Below are positions 8,772 to 19,544 of a DNA stretch of 64,000 nucleotides, one piece after another. Within the stretch, counting starts at the first letter, position 1. Each line of letters begins with the position of its first letter. The position numbers and the translations under genes are program-made. The DNA lies in contig NZ_JABJVV010000002.1 of assembly GCF_013155545.1 (NCBI RefSeq), positions 62,001 through 126,000 of the forward strand, read 5' to 3'. The notes beneath the pieces were generated by a model, which was not told the origin of the DNA, ran no database searches, and worked only from the letters and a program-made list of their open reading frames with translations. Source of the stretch: Caenimonas soli (lineage in GTDB: Bacteria; Pseudomonadota; Gammaproteobacteria; Burkholderiales; Burkholderiaceae_C).

Positions 8772-10477
8772 AAATCATCACCCGCGATATTCCCCCGCGC
8801 GCCGCCTGGGCGCTGGAGCAGGCCGGCGTCCACCCCCTGCTGGCGCGCCTGTACGCGGCGCGCGGCATCCTGGCCAAGGACGAACTCGACGACGGGCTCG
8901 CGCGCCTGCTGCCGCCCAGCGGCATGAAAGGCCTGCAGGAAGCGGCCGTGCTGCTGGCCGACAGCATCGCAGCAGGCAAGAAGCTTTGCATCGTCGCCGA
9001 CTACGACTGCGATGGCGCCACCGCCTGTGCGGTTGCGATCCGCGGCCTGAAGTTGCTGGGCGCGCGGCACCTGGACTACCTGGTGCCCGACCGCGTGGTC
9101 GATGGCTATGGCCTGACGCCGCCGATCTCCGAGCGCGTGAAACAACGTGGCGCCGACCTGCTGATCACCGTGGACAACGGCATCGCCAGCGTGGAAGGCG
9201 TTGCCGCGGCGAATGCGCTGGGGCTGCAAGTGCTCGTGACCGACCATCACCTGCCCGGGCCGCAGCTGCCCGACGCCGCCGTGATCGTGAATCCCAACCA
9301 GCCCGGTTGTGGCTTCGAGAGCAAGTCCATCGCCGGTGTCGGCGTGATGTTCTACGTGCTGCTGGCGCTGCGCTCGGAATTGCGCCAGCGCGGCGTCTTC
9401 GATGCCCAGAGCCAACCCAAGCTGGATGCGCTGCTGCCGCTGGTGGCGCTGGGCACCGTGGCCGACGTCGTGAAGCTAGACTCCAACAACCGGCGCCTGG
9501 TGGCCCAGGGCCTGAAGCGGATCCGCGCCGGCGCCCTGCCCTGCGGGCTGGCGGGCCTGTTCACCGCGGCGGCGCGCGACTCGAAAGTCGCCACCACCTT
9601 CGACTTCGGCTTTGCGCTGGGGCCGCGCATCAATGCCGCGGGCCGGCTGGCAGACATGACGCTGGGCATCGAATGCCTGCTCACCGACGACGCCGCGCGC
9701 GCCGACGAACTGGCTCGGGCGCTCGACACCATCAATCGCGAGCGCCGCGATATCGAAGGCGGCATGCGCGAGCAGGCGATGCTGATCGTGGACTCGCTGT
9801 TCGACGAAAGCGAGGAGCCGCCGCCCGCCATCTGCGTGTTCGACCCCGATTTTCACGAGGGCGTGGTAGGCATCGTGGCTTCCCGCATCAAGGACAAGCT
9901 GCACCGCCCGACCTTCGTCTTCGCGGCCAGCCAGGCGCCCGGCAAGGAACACGAACTCAAGGGGTCTGGCCGCTCCATCCCCGGGTTTCACCTGCGCGAT
10001 GCGCTCGACCTGGTGGCCAAGCGGCATCCGGGCGTGCTGCTGCGATTCGGCGGCCATGCCATGGCGGCGGGTTGCACCGTCGCCGAGGAGCACCTCGACG
10101 TCTTCGAGCAGGCCCTTGCCCAGGTGGCGCACGAGTGGCTGGACGCACCCACGCTGCTGCGCCGCTTGGATACCGATGGTCCGCTGGCAGCGGAGTACCG
10201 CCGGCCCGACCTGGTGGACACCTTGCACCACGAAGTCTGGGGCCAGGGCTTTGCCCCTCCGGTGTTCAGCGAGGAGGTGGAGATCATTTCCCAGAGGCTG
10301 GTCGGCGAAAAGCACCTGCAGATCAAGCTGCGGCACCAGGGGCAGCCGGTGGACGGCATCTGGTTCGGCCACACCGAGCCGCTGCCAACGCGCGTCAAGC
10401 TCGCGTTCCGGCTCGACGCCGACGAATGGCAAGGCGTGAGGCGGGTGCGGTTCCTGGTGGAAGGCGCGGAGTTCTAG
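8768..10477 (+). CDS. recJ: Single-stranded-DNA-specific exonuclease RecJ
   Basis: A 569-residue 5'-3' exonuclease of the DHH superfamily, acting in recombination, mismatch and base-excision repair. Motif I DYDCDG is at residues 78-83, the DHH motif (VTDHHLPG) at 159-161, and the DHHA1 domain block GSGRSIPGFHLRDAL with GGHAMAAG follows in the C-terminal half. The length is normal for RecJ. The start overlaps the upstream gene by four bases. In related species prfB and lysS often follow recJ; here a non-coding stretch follows instead. Confidence 0.96.
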   Translation: MKIITRDIPPRAAWALEQAGVHPLLARLYAARGILAKDELDDGLARLLPPSGMKGLQEAAVLLADSIAAGKKLCIVADYDCDGATACAVAIRGLKLLGARHLDYLVPDRVVDGYGLTPPISERVKQRGADLLITVDNGIASVEGVAAANALGLQVLVTDHHLPGPQLPDAAVIVNPNQPGCGFESKSIAGVGVMFYVLLALRSELRQRGVFDAQSQPKLDALLPLVALGTVADVVKLDSNNRRLVAQGLKRIRAGALPCGLAGLFTAAARDSKVATTFDFGFALGPRINAAGRLADMTLGIECLLTDDAARADELARALDTINRERRDIEGGMREQAMLIVDSLFDESEEPPPAICVFDPDFHEGVVGIVASRIKDKLHRPTFVFAASQAPGKEHELKGSGRSIPGFHLRDALDLVAKRHPGVLLRFGGHAMAAGCTVAEEHLDVFEQALAQVAHEWLDAPTLLRRLDTDGPLAAEYRRPDLVDTLHHEVWGQGFAPPVFSEEVEIISQRLVGEKHLQIKLRHQGQPVDGIWFGHTEPLPTRVKLAFRLDADEWQGVRRVRFLVEGAEF

Positions 10478-10950
10478 GAAGTCCCTTGGCTCAAGTCGGA
10501 TCAGCGAGTCGCCGACGTACGGCTCAAAATCCTGCCGTGTGGCTGTCCACCTTGGAAGCAGTCGGCAGCGCGCTGGCGTTGAACCAGTCGCTTCCGACGG
10601 CGCATATCGGCAGTCCGGGGGACTTCATCGCTCGCGCATCGCAACTCGCGAGCACGGCCGGAAGCTGACTCGGCAAGCCCCCCGCGCTGGCCGAAAGAAC
10701 TGCGGGGGTTGATGGTCCCCTCTCCACCGGCCCGTCGAGCCGTGCAGTAAATCGACCGCCGGTGGCGTTGCGAGTTGCGCGACCGGCGTTTTTCAAGACG
10801 GACTTCGTTCGCCCAGTCAAACCGTGCGGGTTGCCGTTTCCCGCGCGTCACCGTTTATCACCTCCAGTCGCTTAGGGACTTTTCGGTTCTCCCATTGGGG
10901 CAGGACAAAGCTCCCCTATGAATCCTTTGCGCATTCCTCACAATATCGCT
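10478..10950. other. Intergenic region after recJ with no supported gene
   Basis: About 470 bases with no open frame that has a plausible start, ribosome-binding site and protein-like composition. Short overlapping frames occur on both strands but look random. The only structure I can point to is a weak terminator-like hairpin at 10757-10793. Confidence 0.5.
10757..10793 (+). terminator. Possible intrinsic terminator downstream of recJ
   Basis: Perfect 7-base arms CGCCGGT (10757-10763) and ACCGGCG (10782-10788) are followed directly by five T residues. The 18-base loop is longer than usual and the site is about 280 bases past the recJ stop, so this is only a candidate. Confidence 0.35.
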
Positions 10951-11397
10951 ATGACGTCCAAAACCAACCTCGCCTTTGTCTTGGCGCTTAGCGCGCTTTT
11001 CGGCCTTGTTTCGTCCGTTGACGCTGCGCCGGTAAAGCTGCTGTGCAAGGGCGCTGGCACCATGGAAGTGGACACGGACAAGACGCCGTCACCAGCCATC
11101 ATTAGTGTTGAGCTTGATGAGGCCGCAGGATGGATTAGCTTGGATGGCTGGGCGGTAGGCCCGGAGCGGCTTCCGATAACCCGTTCGGGGCCCGCCGTCA
11201 CGTTCACGAACACTGCGACTTCGCCCAGCGAGGGCGTTGTGGCGATCACCGCGGGCCGGATAGAGCCAAGCACGGGGCGGCTGTACATCGAAACCACAGT
11301 CACTTCCGCGAACGGCCCCGGTAAGCAGTTCACCTTCTGGAACGTGGAGGTGACTACCCTTAGGTTCACCGCTGACGTTCCGTGTCGAACTCCCTGA
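10951..11397 (+). CDS. Small secreted protein of unknown function
   Basis: A 148-residue protein with a clear Sec signal peptide (basic start MTSKTNL, hydrophobic stretch to about residue 22, likely cleavage after VDA). The mature part looks beta-rich and has two cysteines (KLLCKG and VPCRTP) that could form a disulfide. I recognise no family. The ATG at 10951 places the signal peptide at the very start; an in-frame ATG at 10918 is possible. Neither has a strong ribosome-binding site. Its base composition is visibly less GC-rich than the neighbours, which together with the broken recJ neighbourhood hints at acquisition. Confidence 0.55.
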   Translation: MTSKTNLAFVLALSALFGLVSSVDAAPVKLLCKGAGTMEVDTDKTPSPAIISVELDEAAGWISLDGWAVGPERLPITRSGPAVTFTNTATSPSEGVVAITAGRIEPSTGRLYIETTVTSANGPGKQFTFWNVEVTTLRFTADVPCRTP

Positions 11398-11627
11398 TTC
11401 AAGAACTCTCTGGCACGGGGCGGTCAAGAAGTCTCCCAGACTCTTCCGGGTGAACAACCTATTGAAACGTCACAGCTAGATCGCGGTTCGACTCTTCCGG
11501 ACAATTTTTCTGCCTAAAAAAGTGGCAACTATCGTCGCAAGCCCGATTCAGAGGGGAGTCGTCATTGAGGATCCCCTCGTAAAGGCTGGAAAACGGGCGC
11601 TAGGCTAGGCCTGGCGGGTCCGAAAGT

Positions 11628-11945
11628 TCAGGCATGCAGCCCGACGGGAACGGGCGCGCGGTCATCGTCGAAATAGGCGAACAGCTTGGCGGCCAGCACG
11701 CGCACTTGCGCGTCTCCCAGGGTGTGCGCACGGGCCAGCTGCCACATCGCATACTCGCGATCGCCGAGCATCATGGATGTGTTGATGCACCGGCCATGGC
11801 CGGCCATGAGCAACGCGAAGGCCGACAGCAGCCGGGTGGGGCAATAGCGCGTGGTATCCGGCAGCTCGAAGTCGTCGGACGCATCCAGTGAGGTCTGTCC
11901 CGGATCGCTCCAGGGCAGTCTGGCAGAAGCAACGTCGTTGTTCAT
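11628..11945 (-). CDS. Small hypothetical protein, second gene of a pair
   Basis: A 105-residue soluble protein with no signal peptide or membrane helix. A central block, RYCPTRLLSAFALLMAGHGRCINTSMMLGDREYA, has two cysteines and looks conserved rather than random. It lies four bases downstream of a small membrane-protein gene on the same strand, so the two probably form an operon. I do not recognise a family and give no function. Confidence 0.6.
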   Translation of the reverse strand: MNNDVASARLPWSDPGQTSLDASDDFELPDTTRYCPTRLLSAFALLMAGHGRCINTSMMLGDREYAMWQLARAHTLGDAQVRVLAAKLFAYFDDDRAPVPVGLHA

Positions 11946-11948
11946 CGC

Positions 11949-12299
11949 TCACTCCCTTTTCATGCCTTGCGCAGCCGCTCCCTGGAACGCGACCTTGACG
12001 GGCTTTGCCGGGCTCGCGGCCGGCGCACCGCCCGCTGCCAGCGCCGGGCCGGGTTCGCGGTTTTGCACCACGCGCGACGCGCAACTGTTGAGCGTGGACT
12101 TGGGGATATAGCGCAGGCAGTCGGACATCGCCATGCGTTCCACCTGCAAGGTGGCGTCGCGCACCTGCGCCTTGCGGACCTGGTGGCTGCACAGCATCCA
12201 GAAGGCAACGATCTGCCCCAGCATGAGGGCCACGATGACCGACCAGAACAACTTCCCCGGGGACGTTTGGGCACTCTTGGCGAGCAGGTGGGGCAGCAT
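11949..12299 (-). CDS. Small single-span membrane protein
   Basis: A 116-residue protein with one membrane helix (about residues 19-37, FWSVIVALMLGQIVAFWML). The soluble domain that follows has paired cysteines (DCLRYIPKSTLNSCASRV), and the tail is Ala/Pro-rich. The topology suggests an inner-membrane protein with its C-terminus outside. It leads a two-gene minus-strand operon and is divergent from the ornithine cyclodeaminase-family gene, with about 90 bases between them for promoters. No family is recognised. Confidence 0.6.
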   Translation of the reverse strand: MLPHLLAKSAQTSPGKLFWSVIVALMLGQIVAFWMLCSHQVRKAQVRDATLQVERMAMSDCLRYIPKSTLNSCASRVVQNREPGPALAAGGAPAASPAKPVKVAFQGAAAQGMKRE

Positions 12300-12391
12300 G
12301 GTCGTCTCCTTCGTGTTGGTTCAATGCTAGAAATCCGCGGCCGCCCCGGGGGCCGTTTTTGCCCTGTGATGGTGTAGGACAAAATCGCGCC

Positions 12392-13296
12392 ATGAAGCAA
12401 CTTTTGTCAGCCGACGAAACCGCCGCCCGCCTGCCCTATGAAAACCTGGTGGCGCAGCTGCGCGAATTGCTGTCCGACGCCTCGGTTCAGGTGCCGGAGC
12501 GGCTGATCCAGGCGCTGCCCGGTGGCGGCAGCCTGTTCGTGATGCCGGCGCACGATAGCCGCACCGCCATCACCAAGCTGATCACGTTCACGCCGGCCAA
12601 TGCCGGCACCGATCGCGCCGCGATCCAGGGTGATGTGGTGGTCTTCGACGTGGCCACCGGCGAGCGCAAGCTCATCCTTGACGGTCCCACCGTCACTGCG
12701 CGGCGGACGGCCGCGGTTTCGCTGCTTGCGGCGCAAACGCTGGCGGCCCGCAAGGACGGTCCCTTGCTCATCCTGGGCGCGGGCGTGCAGGGCCGCGCGC
12801 ATCTCGATGCCTTCGCGCAGGGTCTGCCGCTGTCGCAGGTCTTCATCGCTTCGCGTGGCGCGGCCAGCGCGCAAGCCCTGGCCGACTACGCGCGCACGCT
12901 GGGCCTGCGGGCAAGCGTCGTGGGCGATCCGAACGAGGCGCTGGCCGATTGCCCGCTGGTGGTGACCTGCACTCCGGCCAACGCGGTGGTGCTGCATGCA
13001 CTTCCGCGCAGCGACGCGTTCATTGCCGCAGTTGGCGCGTTCACGCCGCGCATGGTGGAACTGGGCCCCGATTTATGCCGGCATTTCGCGGCCCAGGGAA
13101 GGATAGTGGTCGATACGCCGGATGCAGTCCACGAAGCCGGCGACCTGCTGCAGGCCGGGCTGGACGTGCGGGCCTTCGCAACGCTGCGCGACGTGCTCGG
13201 CAATGAAAAAGCAGCGCGCGGCGCGGGGCCGGTACTCTTCAAGAGCTGCGGCTGGGCGGGATGGGACCTGGCCGCGGCCAGGACGGCGCTTTTGCC

Positions 13297-13300
<4 letters not shown>
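12392..13300 (+). CDS. Ornithine cyclodeaminase / mu-crystallin family protein, possibly pyrroline-2-carboxylate reductase
   Basis: A 302-residue NAD(P)-dependent enzyme. The dinucleotide-binding loop [15 protein letters not shown] and the preceding [14 protein letters not shown] are hallmarks of the family, which includes ornithine cyclodeaminase, delta-1-pyrroline-2-carboxylate reductase and ketimine reductases. Short size and the [12 protein letters not shown] ending resemble the reductase subgroup (hydroxyproline or proline metabolism), but the reaction cannot be fixed from sequence alone. The ATG at 12392 matches the family start. The stop overlaps that of the convergent dcd gene by four bases. 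Confidence 0.8.
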
Positions 13301-13863
<563 letters not shown>

Positions 13864-14000
13864 TTCTGTTTAGCTCCTGCGCCGCTATTCTAGGCAATGG
13901 GTCGTTTCATACGTTTTTGGCGATAGGCGCGATATGCCCGGCGATAGGCCGCGTGACGGCGGAAAGCTCATCCTTGCAAGCCTCATCGCAGGAGTTTTCC

Positions 14001-14267
14001 ATGAAGCAAGCAAGCGTCATCCTGGCCGCAGCGGTCCTGTCACAAGCCGCGGCGGCGGACCTGAGCCTGAATGCGCCGGACCCCTGCCGCGCGGAGGTTT
14101 CCAAGTTCGAGCAGGCGATCGGTTTCGTGCGCCAGAACCAGGGCAGCCAGGCGGCGCAGGAGCTGAAGGACAAGCTGCTGCCGGCCAAGCTGGAGAACGA
14201 GATCCTGTTCAAGGAGGGCTATTGCGGGCTGGCGCGCTATATCCGGGAGAAGAAACTGCACCGGTAA
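14001..14267 (+). CDS. Small exported protein
   Basis: An 88-residue protein with a Sec signal peptide (MKQASVILAAAVLSQAAAA) and a short charged mature part containing two cysteines (DPCRAEV and GYCGLARY). The start is supported by an AGGAG sequence ending 7 bases before the ATG. No family is recognised. It stands alone, with dcd divergent upstream and a structured non-coding stretch downstream. Confidence 0.65.
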   Translation: MKQASVILAAAVLSQAAAADLSLNAPDPCRAEVSKFEQAIGFVRQNQGSQAAQELKDKLLPAKLENEILFKEGYCGLARYIREKKLHR

Positions 14268-14368
14268 GCGGGCGTTGCGCGCCAACACCTCGCGGCAAGG
14301 CTGTGCGCCGGTCGGCTGCGGCGCGCGGACCAGCCGTTCGGCTGGGGCGCGCAGTCAGGGCTGCCCGA

Positions 14369-14480
14369 GGCGTCGGGGAATGGACTTGCGGGCGTTGCGC
14401 GCGATCAGCGCGCGGGCCTCTCCGGGGTGCGAGGACAGTCCACGATGAGTCCAAAGCCCGCAAGTCCGTTCCCCGGCGCC
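14369..14480 (+). repeat. Long-stem inverted repeat, possible structured RNA
   Basis: Arms 14369-14393 and 14456-14480 are complementary at 23 of 25 positions. Both exceptions would be G-U pairs in an RNA read from the plus strand and A-C mismatches from the minus strand. The 62-base interior holds a further hairpin (GCGCGC GATCA GCGCGC). No T-run follows, so it is not a normal terminator. It could be a mobile repeat or a non-coding RNA. Confidence 0.6.
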
Positions 14481-14590
14481 GCTTGCGCGCATTGAAAAGG
14501 CGCGGAACGGGCTGACCGCGCGTCACAGCCCGCCCGCACGCGGCTTCGCCGCTCACACCCAGGCCTGCAACAGCTGAAATCTCCGGACAG

Positions 14591-14613
14591 TAGTGGGTCA
14601 AGCTCGGGACGAC
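14591..14613. repeat. Possible degenerate half of the double-hairpin repeat
   Basis: The segment GTGGGTCAAGCTCGGGACGAC resembles one arm of the 5779-5842 repeat (shared pattern ggNtcaagNNcgggaNgac). No second arm is visible, so this may be a decayed or half element. Confidence 0.35.
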
Positions 14614-14616
14614 AAC

Positions 14617-15894
14617 TCAACTTGCAATGACTGTGCGCGCGATGGCGCGGTCGTCGCCGAGCACGATCAGCGAAAACAGCAGCTCGTCCAGGCTCGTCGC
14701 CTGCGCCGTCTTGCGCGCCAGCAGCGGCGTCGCCCTGGGATCGAGGATCACGAAATCCGCCTCGCAGCCGGGCTGCAAATTGCCGATCACGCCCTCTAGC
14801 CCCAGTGCCCGCGCCGCGCCCGCGGTGTGCTGCCACCAAAGGTTCTGCGGCGAGAGCGAAACGCCCGGCTTGGTCTGCCCTTCCCGGCCCACATAGTAGG
14901 CCGCCAGCATGGTGTGGAAAGGGCTGAAGCTGGTGCCGCCGCCCACGTCGCTGGCCAGGCCGTACTTGAAGCCGATGCGGTCCGCGCCTTCGTAATCGAA
15001 GAACCCGCTGCCCAGGAACAGGTTGCTGGTGGGGCTCACCGCCGCCGCCGCGCCGGTGCTGCGCATCAGGGCGCGGTCTTCGTCGTCGAAATGGATGCAG
15101 TGGGCGTAGATGGCGCGCTCGCGCATCAGGCCGAAGTCGTCGTAGATGGACAGGTAGCTGCGCGACGCCGGGAACAGCTCGCGCGCCCATTTGATTTCGT
15201 CCAGGTTCTCGGCCACATGGGACTGGATCCAGACATCGGGATACTTCGCCGCGAGTTCGCCCGCGCCACGCAGCTGCGCCTCGCTGCAGCTGGGCGCGAA
15301 GCGCGGGGTGATGGCGTAGCCCAGGCGGTCCTGGCCGTGCCACTTGCGGATCAGGGACTCGGTATCGATCAACGACTGCTCGGTCTCGTCGCGCACGCCA
15401 TCGGGCGAGTGCCGGTCCTGCAGCACCTTGCCGGCGATCAGGCGCATGCCGCGGTGCCTGGCCTCGGCCATCAGCGCGTTCACGGACGAAGGGTGGGACG
15501 TGGCAAAAGCCAGCGCGCTGGTCACGCCGTGGCGCAGCAGCTCGTCCAGGAAAAAGGTGGCGAGTTCGCTGCAATGCGCTTCTTCGACGAAGCGCGACTC
15601 GTGCGGGAAGGTGTAGTTCTCCAGCCAAGGCAGCAGGCCCGCGGCGGGCGAGCCGATCACGTCGACCTGCGGAAAATGGATGTGCAGGTCGACGAAGCCC
15701 GGGGCGATGATGGCGCCGGGCAGGTGCTCGACGGCGACGCCCGGGTAGTCGGGCGCCAAGGTGGCATAGGGCCCCACGGCCCGCACCACCTGACGGCCTT
15801 TGGCGTCGGGTCCCACGACCAGCAGGCCGTCCTCTTCATAGATGGCGGAACGGTCGTCGGCGAATCTCAGGATGGCGGCGCGATAGGAATGCAT
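14617..15894 (-). CDS. guaD: Guanine deaminase
   Basis: A 425-residue amidohydrolase that deaminates guanine to xanthine. The metal-binding start GFVDLHIHFPQ (His71, His73) is diagnostic of guanine deaminase, followed by GSPAAGLLPWLENYTFP, the histidines in QSHVAEN and YAHCIHF, and an aspartate in LASDVGGGTSFSP. Length is normal. It is the last gene of a minus-strand series with a nucleoside-binding protein (7 bases upstream) and adenosine deaminase, so its product would feed the xanthine dehydrogenase encoded at 27-31 kb. Confidence 0.95.
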   Translation of the reverse strand: MHSYRAAILRFADDRSAIYEEDGLLVVGPDAKGRQVVRAVGPYATLAPDYPGVAVEHLPGAIIAPGFVDLHIHFPQVDVIGSPAAGLLPWLENYTFPHESRFVEEAHCSELATFFLDELLRHGVTSALAFATSHPSSVNALMAEARHRGMRLIAGKVLQDRHSPDGVRDETEQSLIDTESLIRKWHGQDRLGYAITPRFAPSCSEAQLRGAGELAAKYPDVWIQSHVAENLDEIKWARELFPASRSYLSIYDDFGLMRERAIYAHCIHFDDEDRALMRSTGAAAAVSPTSNLFLGSGFFDYEGADRIGFKYGLASDVGGGTSFSPFHTMLAAYYVGREGQTKPGVSLSPQNLWWQHTAGAARALGLEGVIGNLQPGCEADFVILDPRATPLLARKTAQATSLDELLFSLIVLGDDRAIARTVIAS

Positions 15895-15901
15895 AGTCGC
15901 G

Positions 15902-16972
15902 TCATTTTGCTATCTTCCCCTGCACGCCAGATACGAGAAAGTTCATACCCTGTATCTGCTCATCCGTCATTGACTGGCCCTTGATCACGACAAGCTTGCC
16001 CTCGTTGTCGCTGATCGGGCCGGCAAAGGGCCGCAGCTTGCCGGCGGCGATTTCCTTCTGGCGAGCTTGCACTTCGACCTGGACGGCCTTGGGCACCTTG
16101 GGACCGAAATCGCCGACGCGGATCATGCCCTCCTTCACCCCGCCCCACAATTGGCCGCTCTTCCAGCTGCCGTCCAGCACCGCCTGGGTGCGAGCCTTGT
16201 AGTAGTCGCCCCAGTGATGGGTGACGGCGGCGATCTGCGCATCGGGCCCGGCCTTGCGCATGTCGGAGTGATAGGCCACGGCCATCTTGCCGCGCTCTTG
16301 GGCGGCAACCATCACCGCATCGGAGCCGGTGTGGAAGGCGACCACGTCCGCGTCCTGGTTGAACAGCGTCATTGCGGCTTCGCGCTCGCGCGGCGGATCG
16401 AACCAGGCGTTGAGCCACACCACCTTGACCTGCGCCTTCGGGTCCACCGATCGCATGCCGAGCGTGAAGGCATTGATGCCCTGCAGCACCTCAGGAATCG
16501 GGAAGCCCGCGACATAGCCTGCCACATGGGTCTTGGTCATCCGGCCCGCTGCAATGCCTGCCAGGTAGCGGCCCTCGTAGTAGCGGGCGTTGGCGGCGGC
16601 GACGTTGGGCGCCGTCTTGTAGCCGGTGATGGATTCGAACTTCACGTCCGGGAAGTCCTTCGCCGCCTTGAGCGTGGGCTCCATGTAGCCGAAGCTGGGC
16701 GTGAAGATCAGCTTGTGGCCCTGCTGCGCCAGGTCGCGGATCACGCGTTCGGCGTCGGGGCCTTCGGGCACGTTTTCGACGTAGGTGGTCTTCACCTTGC
16801 CTGCGAAGGCGGCTTCCACCGCCTTGCGGCCATCGTCATGCTGGCGCACCCAGCCGGTTTCGGTGATCGGCGCGACATAGACGAAGCCGACTTTGAGCGG
16901 GCCTTGGGTCTGCGAAAAAACAGGGAAGAAAAAACAGGCGGCCACGACCGTGGCGGCGAGGTTTTTATACAT
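15902..16972 (-). CDS. BMP-family nucleoside-binding protein, orphan paralogue
   Basis: A 356-residue periplasmic binding protein of the BMP/Med family with a Sec signal peptide (about residues 1-20, ending VFSQ). Family blocks include FGYMEPTLKAAKDFPDVKFE, YYEGRYLAGIAAGRMTKT and FPIPEVLQGINAFTLG. It is clearly related to the second BMP protein at 21377-22546 but has no cysteine lipobox and no adjacent permease. It sits between guaD and add, so it may deliver nucleosides or bases to the transporter encoded further upstream in the series, or have a related ligand. Confidence 0.88.
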   Translation of the reverse strand: MYKNLAATVVAACFFFPVFSQTQGPLKVGFVYVAPITETGWVRQHDDGRKAVEAAFAGKVKTTYVENVPEGPDAERVIRDLAQQGHKLIFTPSFGYMEPTLKAAKDFPDVKFESITGYKTAPNVAAANARYYEGRYLAGIAAGRMTKTHVAGYVAGFPIPEVLQGINAFTLGMRSVDPKAQVKVVWLNAWFDPPREREAAMTLFNQDADVVAFHTGSDAVMVAAQERGKMAVAYHSDMRKAGPDAQIAAVTHHWGDYYKARTQAVLDGSWKSGQLWGGVKEGMIRVGDFGPKVPKAVQVEVQARQKEIAAGKLRPFAGPISDNEGKLVVIKGQSMTDEQIQGMNFLVSGVQGKIAK

Positions 16973-17049
16973 GGTGGTCCTCTACATGGCCCCGGGATGA
17001 AAGAAAAGCCGCTGGGGGCACAGCGGTTAGAACGATTTTACGTCCAGCT

Positions 17050-18132
<1,083 letters not shown>

Positions 18133-19521
18133 TCAGGCGAACAGCGACAAGGCGTTGGCGTCGAAGTGGCCGATGTTCGGGAACACCAGGGGCAGATCCG
18201 TCGCCGGCACGCCGAACCAGGTCGCCAGTGCCGCGCCGAATTGATCGACCGAGGTGGTCGGAAGCAATCGCCCCTGACCCACGTCGTCCGGACCGTTGAC
18301 GGCAGTCGCGGGCAAGATGCCGTGGAAGCGCCCACCCTTCACGGCACCGCCCACCACGATGTGGTGGCTGCCCCAGCCGTGGTCCGAGCCGTCGCCGTTG
18401 GATGACAGGGTGCGCCCGAAGTCCGAAGCGGTGAAACTGGTCACGGAGTTCGCGACGCCAAGCTCGACGGTGGCGTCATGAAAGCTCTTGACGGCACTCG
18501 AGACTTTCGCCAGCAAGCCGGGATGCTGCTGCGGCAAGAAGTCGTGGAGGTCGAAGCCGCCGAGCGAGACGAAGAACACTTGGCGCCTCGCACCCAACGC
18601 CGAGCGAACGCTGATCATGCGCGCCACCATCTTCAGCTGCATGGCCAGCGGGTTGGCGGCATCGAACGCGGTGGTCAAAGGCGCGGCGCCGGCCAGGGCC
18701 GTCGACAGTTGCGATTCGGCCTCGAAGGCACGGGTCATCATCGTCGCCAATTCGCTCTCGAACAGATGCGTGCCCGTCGCCATGGTCACTACCCTGAGCG
18801 CTTCCGCGCAGGCGGGCGAACCGTACACGGGCGACTTTGCAGCCGACAGGGCCACGGCGCCGCCGGAACCCACCTGGTACTGCACCGCGGTCTGGCCGGA
18901 CATGAACACGGCGTTGCCGGAGACGTTGATGCAGGTGAACGTGGTCCGCGCATTGCTGGACAGGAACAGGTCGCCCAGGCGCCCGCCCCAGCCCGAGGTC
19001 GCGCCTTCCGGCAGGGATGATTGCCACACCGATTGCTGGTCGTTGTGCGAGAACAGCTTGGGCGGTAGCGGCACGCTCCGCATGTTGTACTGGGCTCGCG
19101 TGGTCGGCTGCATCAGCGTACCCACGTTGAGCAGCACGCCCATGCGGCCGGCGTCGAACAGTTCCTTGAGGCCGCTCCATTCGGGCGCAAAAGCCATCTG
19201 GCGCCCACTGGGCAGCGCGACGCTGGGCGCCAGTGGCAGCAGTGTCTCACGCGGCAGCACGATGCCGGTGCGAATGGCCTGGTAGGCCGCATAGTTGGCG
19301 TCGTCGCAAGGGACCAGCGTGTTGCCGTAGTCATTGCCTCCATACAGGAAGACACACACCAGCGCCTTGTAGTCGCCGACGGAAGTTGCCGCTGCCGCCT
19401 CGCCGGTCGCCGCGAGGTTGAGTGCCCAGGGAGTTGCAACGCCGGCCATCGAGAGCGCCGCGCCTCGGCGCAAGAATTCCCGGCGCTGGTGGAAAGCGAC
19501 ACCACGTGAATTCAAGGCCAT
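18133..19521 (-). CDS. DUF1501 exported protein (sulfatase-like fold), Tat signal
   Basis: A 462-residue DUF1501 protein. The N-terminus has a twin-arginine-type signal (QRREFLRRGAALSMAG) followed by an Ala-rich hydrophobic stretch, so export in folded form is likely. Typical blocks are LVCVFLYGGNDYGNTLVP, FFVSLGGFDLHDF, FTASDFGRTLSSNGDGSDHGWG and HHIVVGGAVKGG, whose Asp/His pattern resembles a sulfatase/phosphatase metal site. It lies 23 bases downstream of the DUF1800 gene, its usual partner. The function of the pair is unknown. I chose the ATG at 19521; the frame remains open upstream but is not protein-like. Confidence 0.88.
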   Translation of the reverse strand: MALNSRGVAFHQRREFLRRGAALSMAGVATPWALNLAATGEAAAATSVGDYKALVCVFLYGGNDYGNTLVPCDDANYAAYQAIRTGIVLPRETLLPLAPSVALPSGRQMAFAPEWSGLKELFDAGRMGVLLNVGTLMQPTTRAQYNMRSVPLPPKLFSHNDQQSVWQSSLPEGATSGWGGRLGDLFLSSNARTTFTCINVSGNAVFMSGQTAVQYQVGSGGAVALSAAKSPVYGSPACAEALRVVTMATGTHLFESELATMMTRAFEAESQLSTALAGAAPLTTAFDAANPLAMQLKMVARMISVRSALGARRQVFFVSLGGFDLHDFLPQQHPGLLAKVSSAVKSFHDATVELGVANSVTSFTASDFGRTLSSNGDGSDHGWGSHHIVVGGAVKGGRFHGILPATAVNGPDDVGQGRLLPTTSVDQFGAALATWFGVPATDLPLVFPNIGHFDANALSLFA

Positions 19522-19544
19522 GTTGTGTCTCCCTTGCTTCTTGT

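Larger units (their letters stand above)
14268..14616. other. Non-coding stretch rich in inverted repeats
   Basis: About 350 bases without a credible gene. It contains the large inverted repeat at 14369-14480, a direct repeat of GCGGGCGTTGCGCGC near 14268 and 14388, several smaller GC-rich palindromes and a possible half-copy of the double-hairpin repeat near its right end. Confidence 0.6.

Noticed and set aside
10524..10820. Minus-strand frame of 98 codons downstream of recJ
   Set aside because: No ribosome-binding site, no recognisable motif and random-looking composition; overlaps equally weak frames on the other strand.
11475..11510. GGTTCGACTC resembling a tRNA T-loop
   Set aside because: The flanking bases do not pair as a T-stem, and no acceptor, D or anticodon arm is found around it.
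14369..14480. Inverted repeat considered as an integron attC site
   Set aside because: No 7-base core sites of the GTTRRRY/RYYYAAC type at its ends and no integrase gene in the window.
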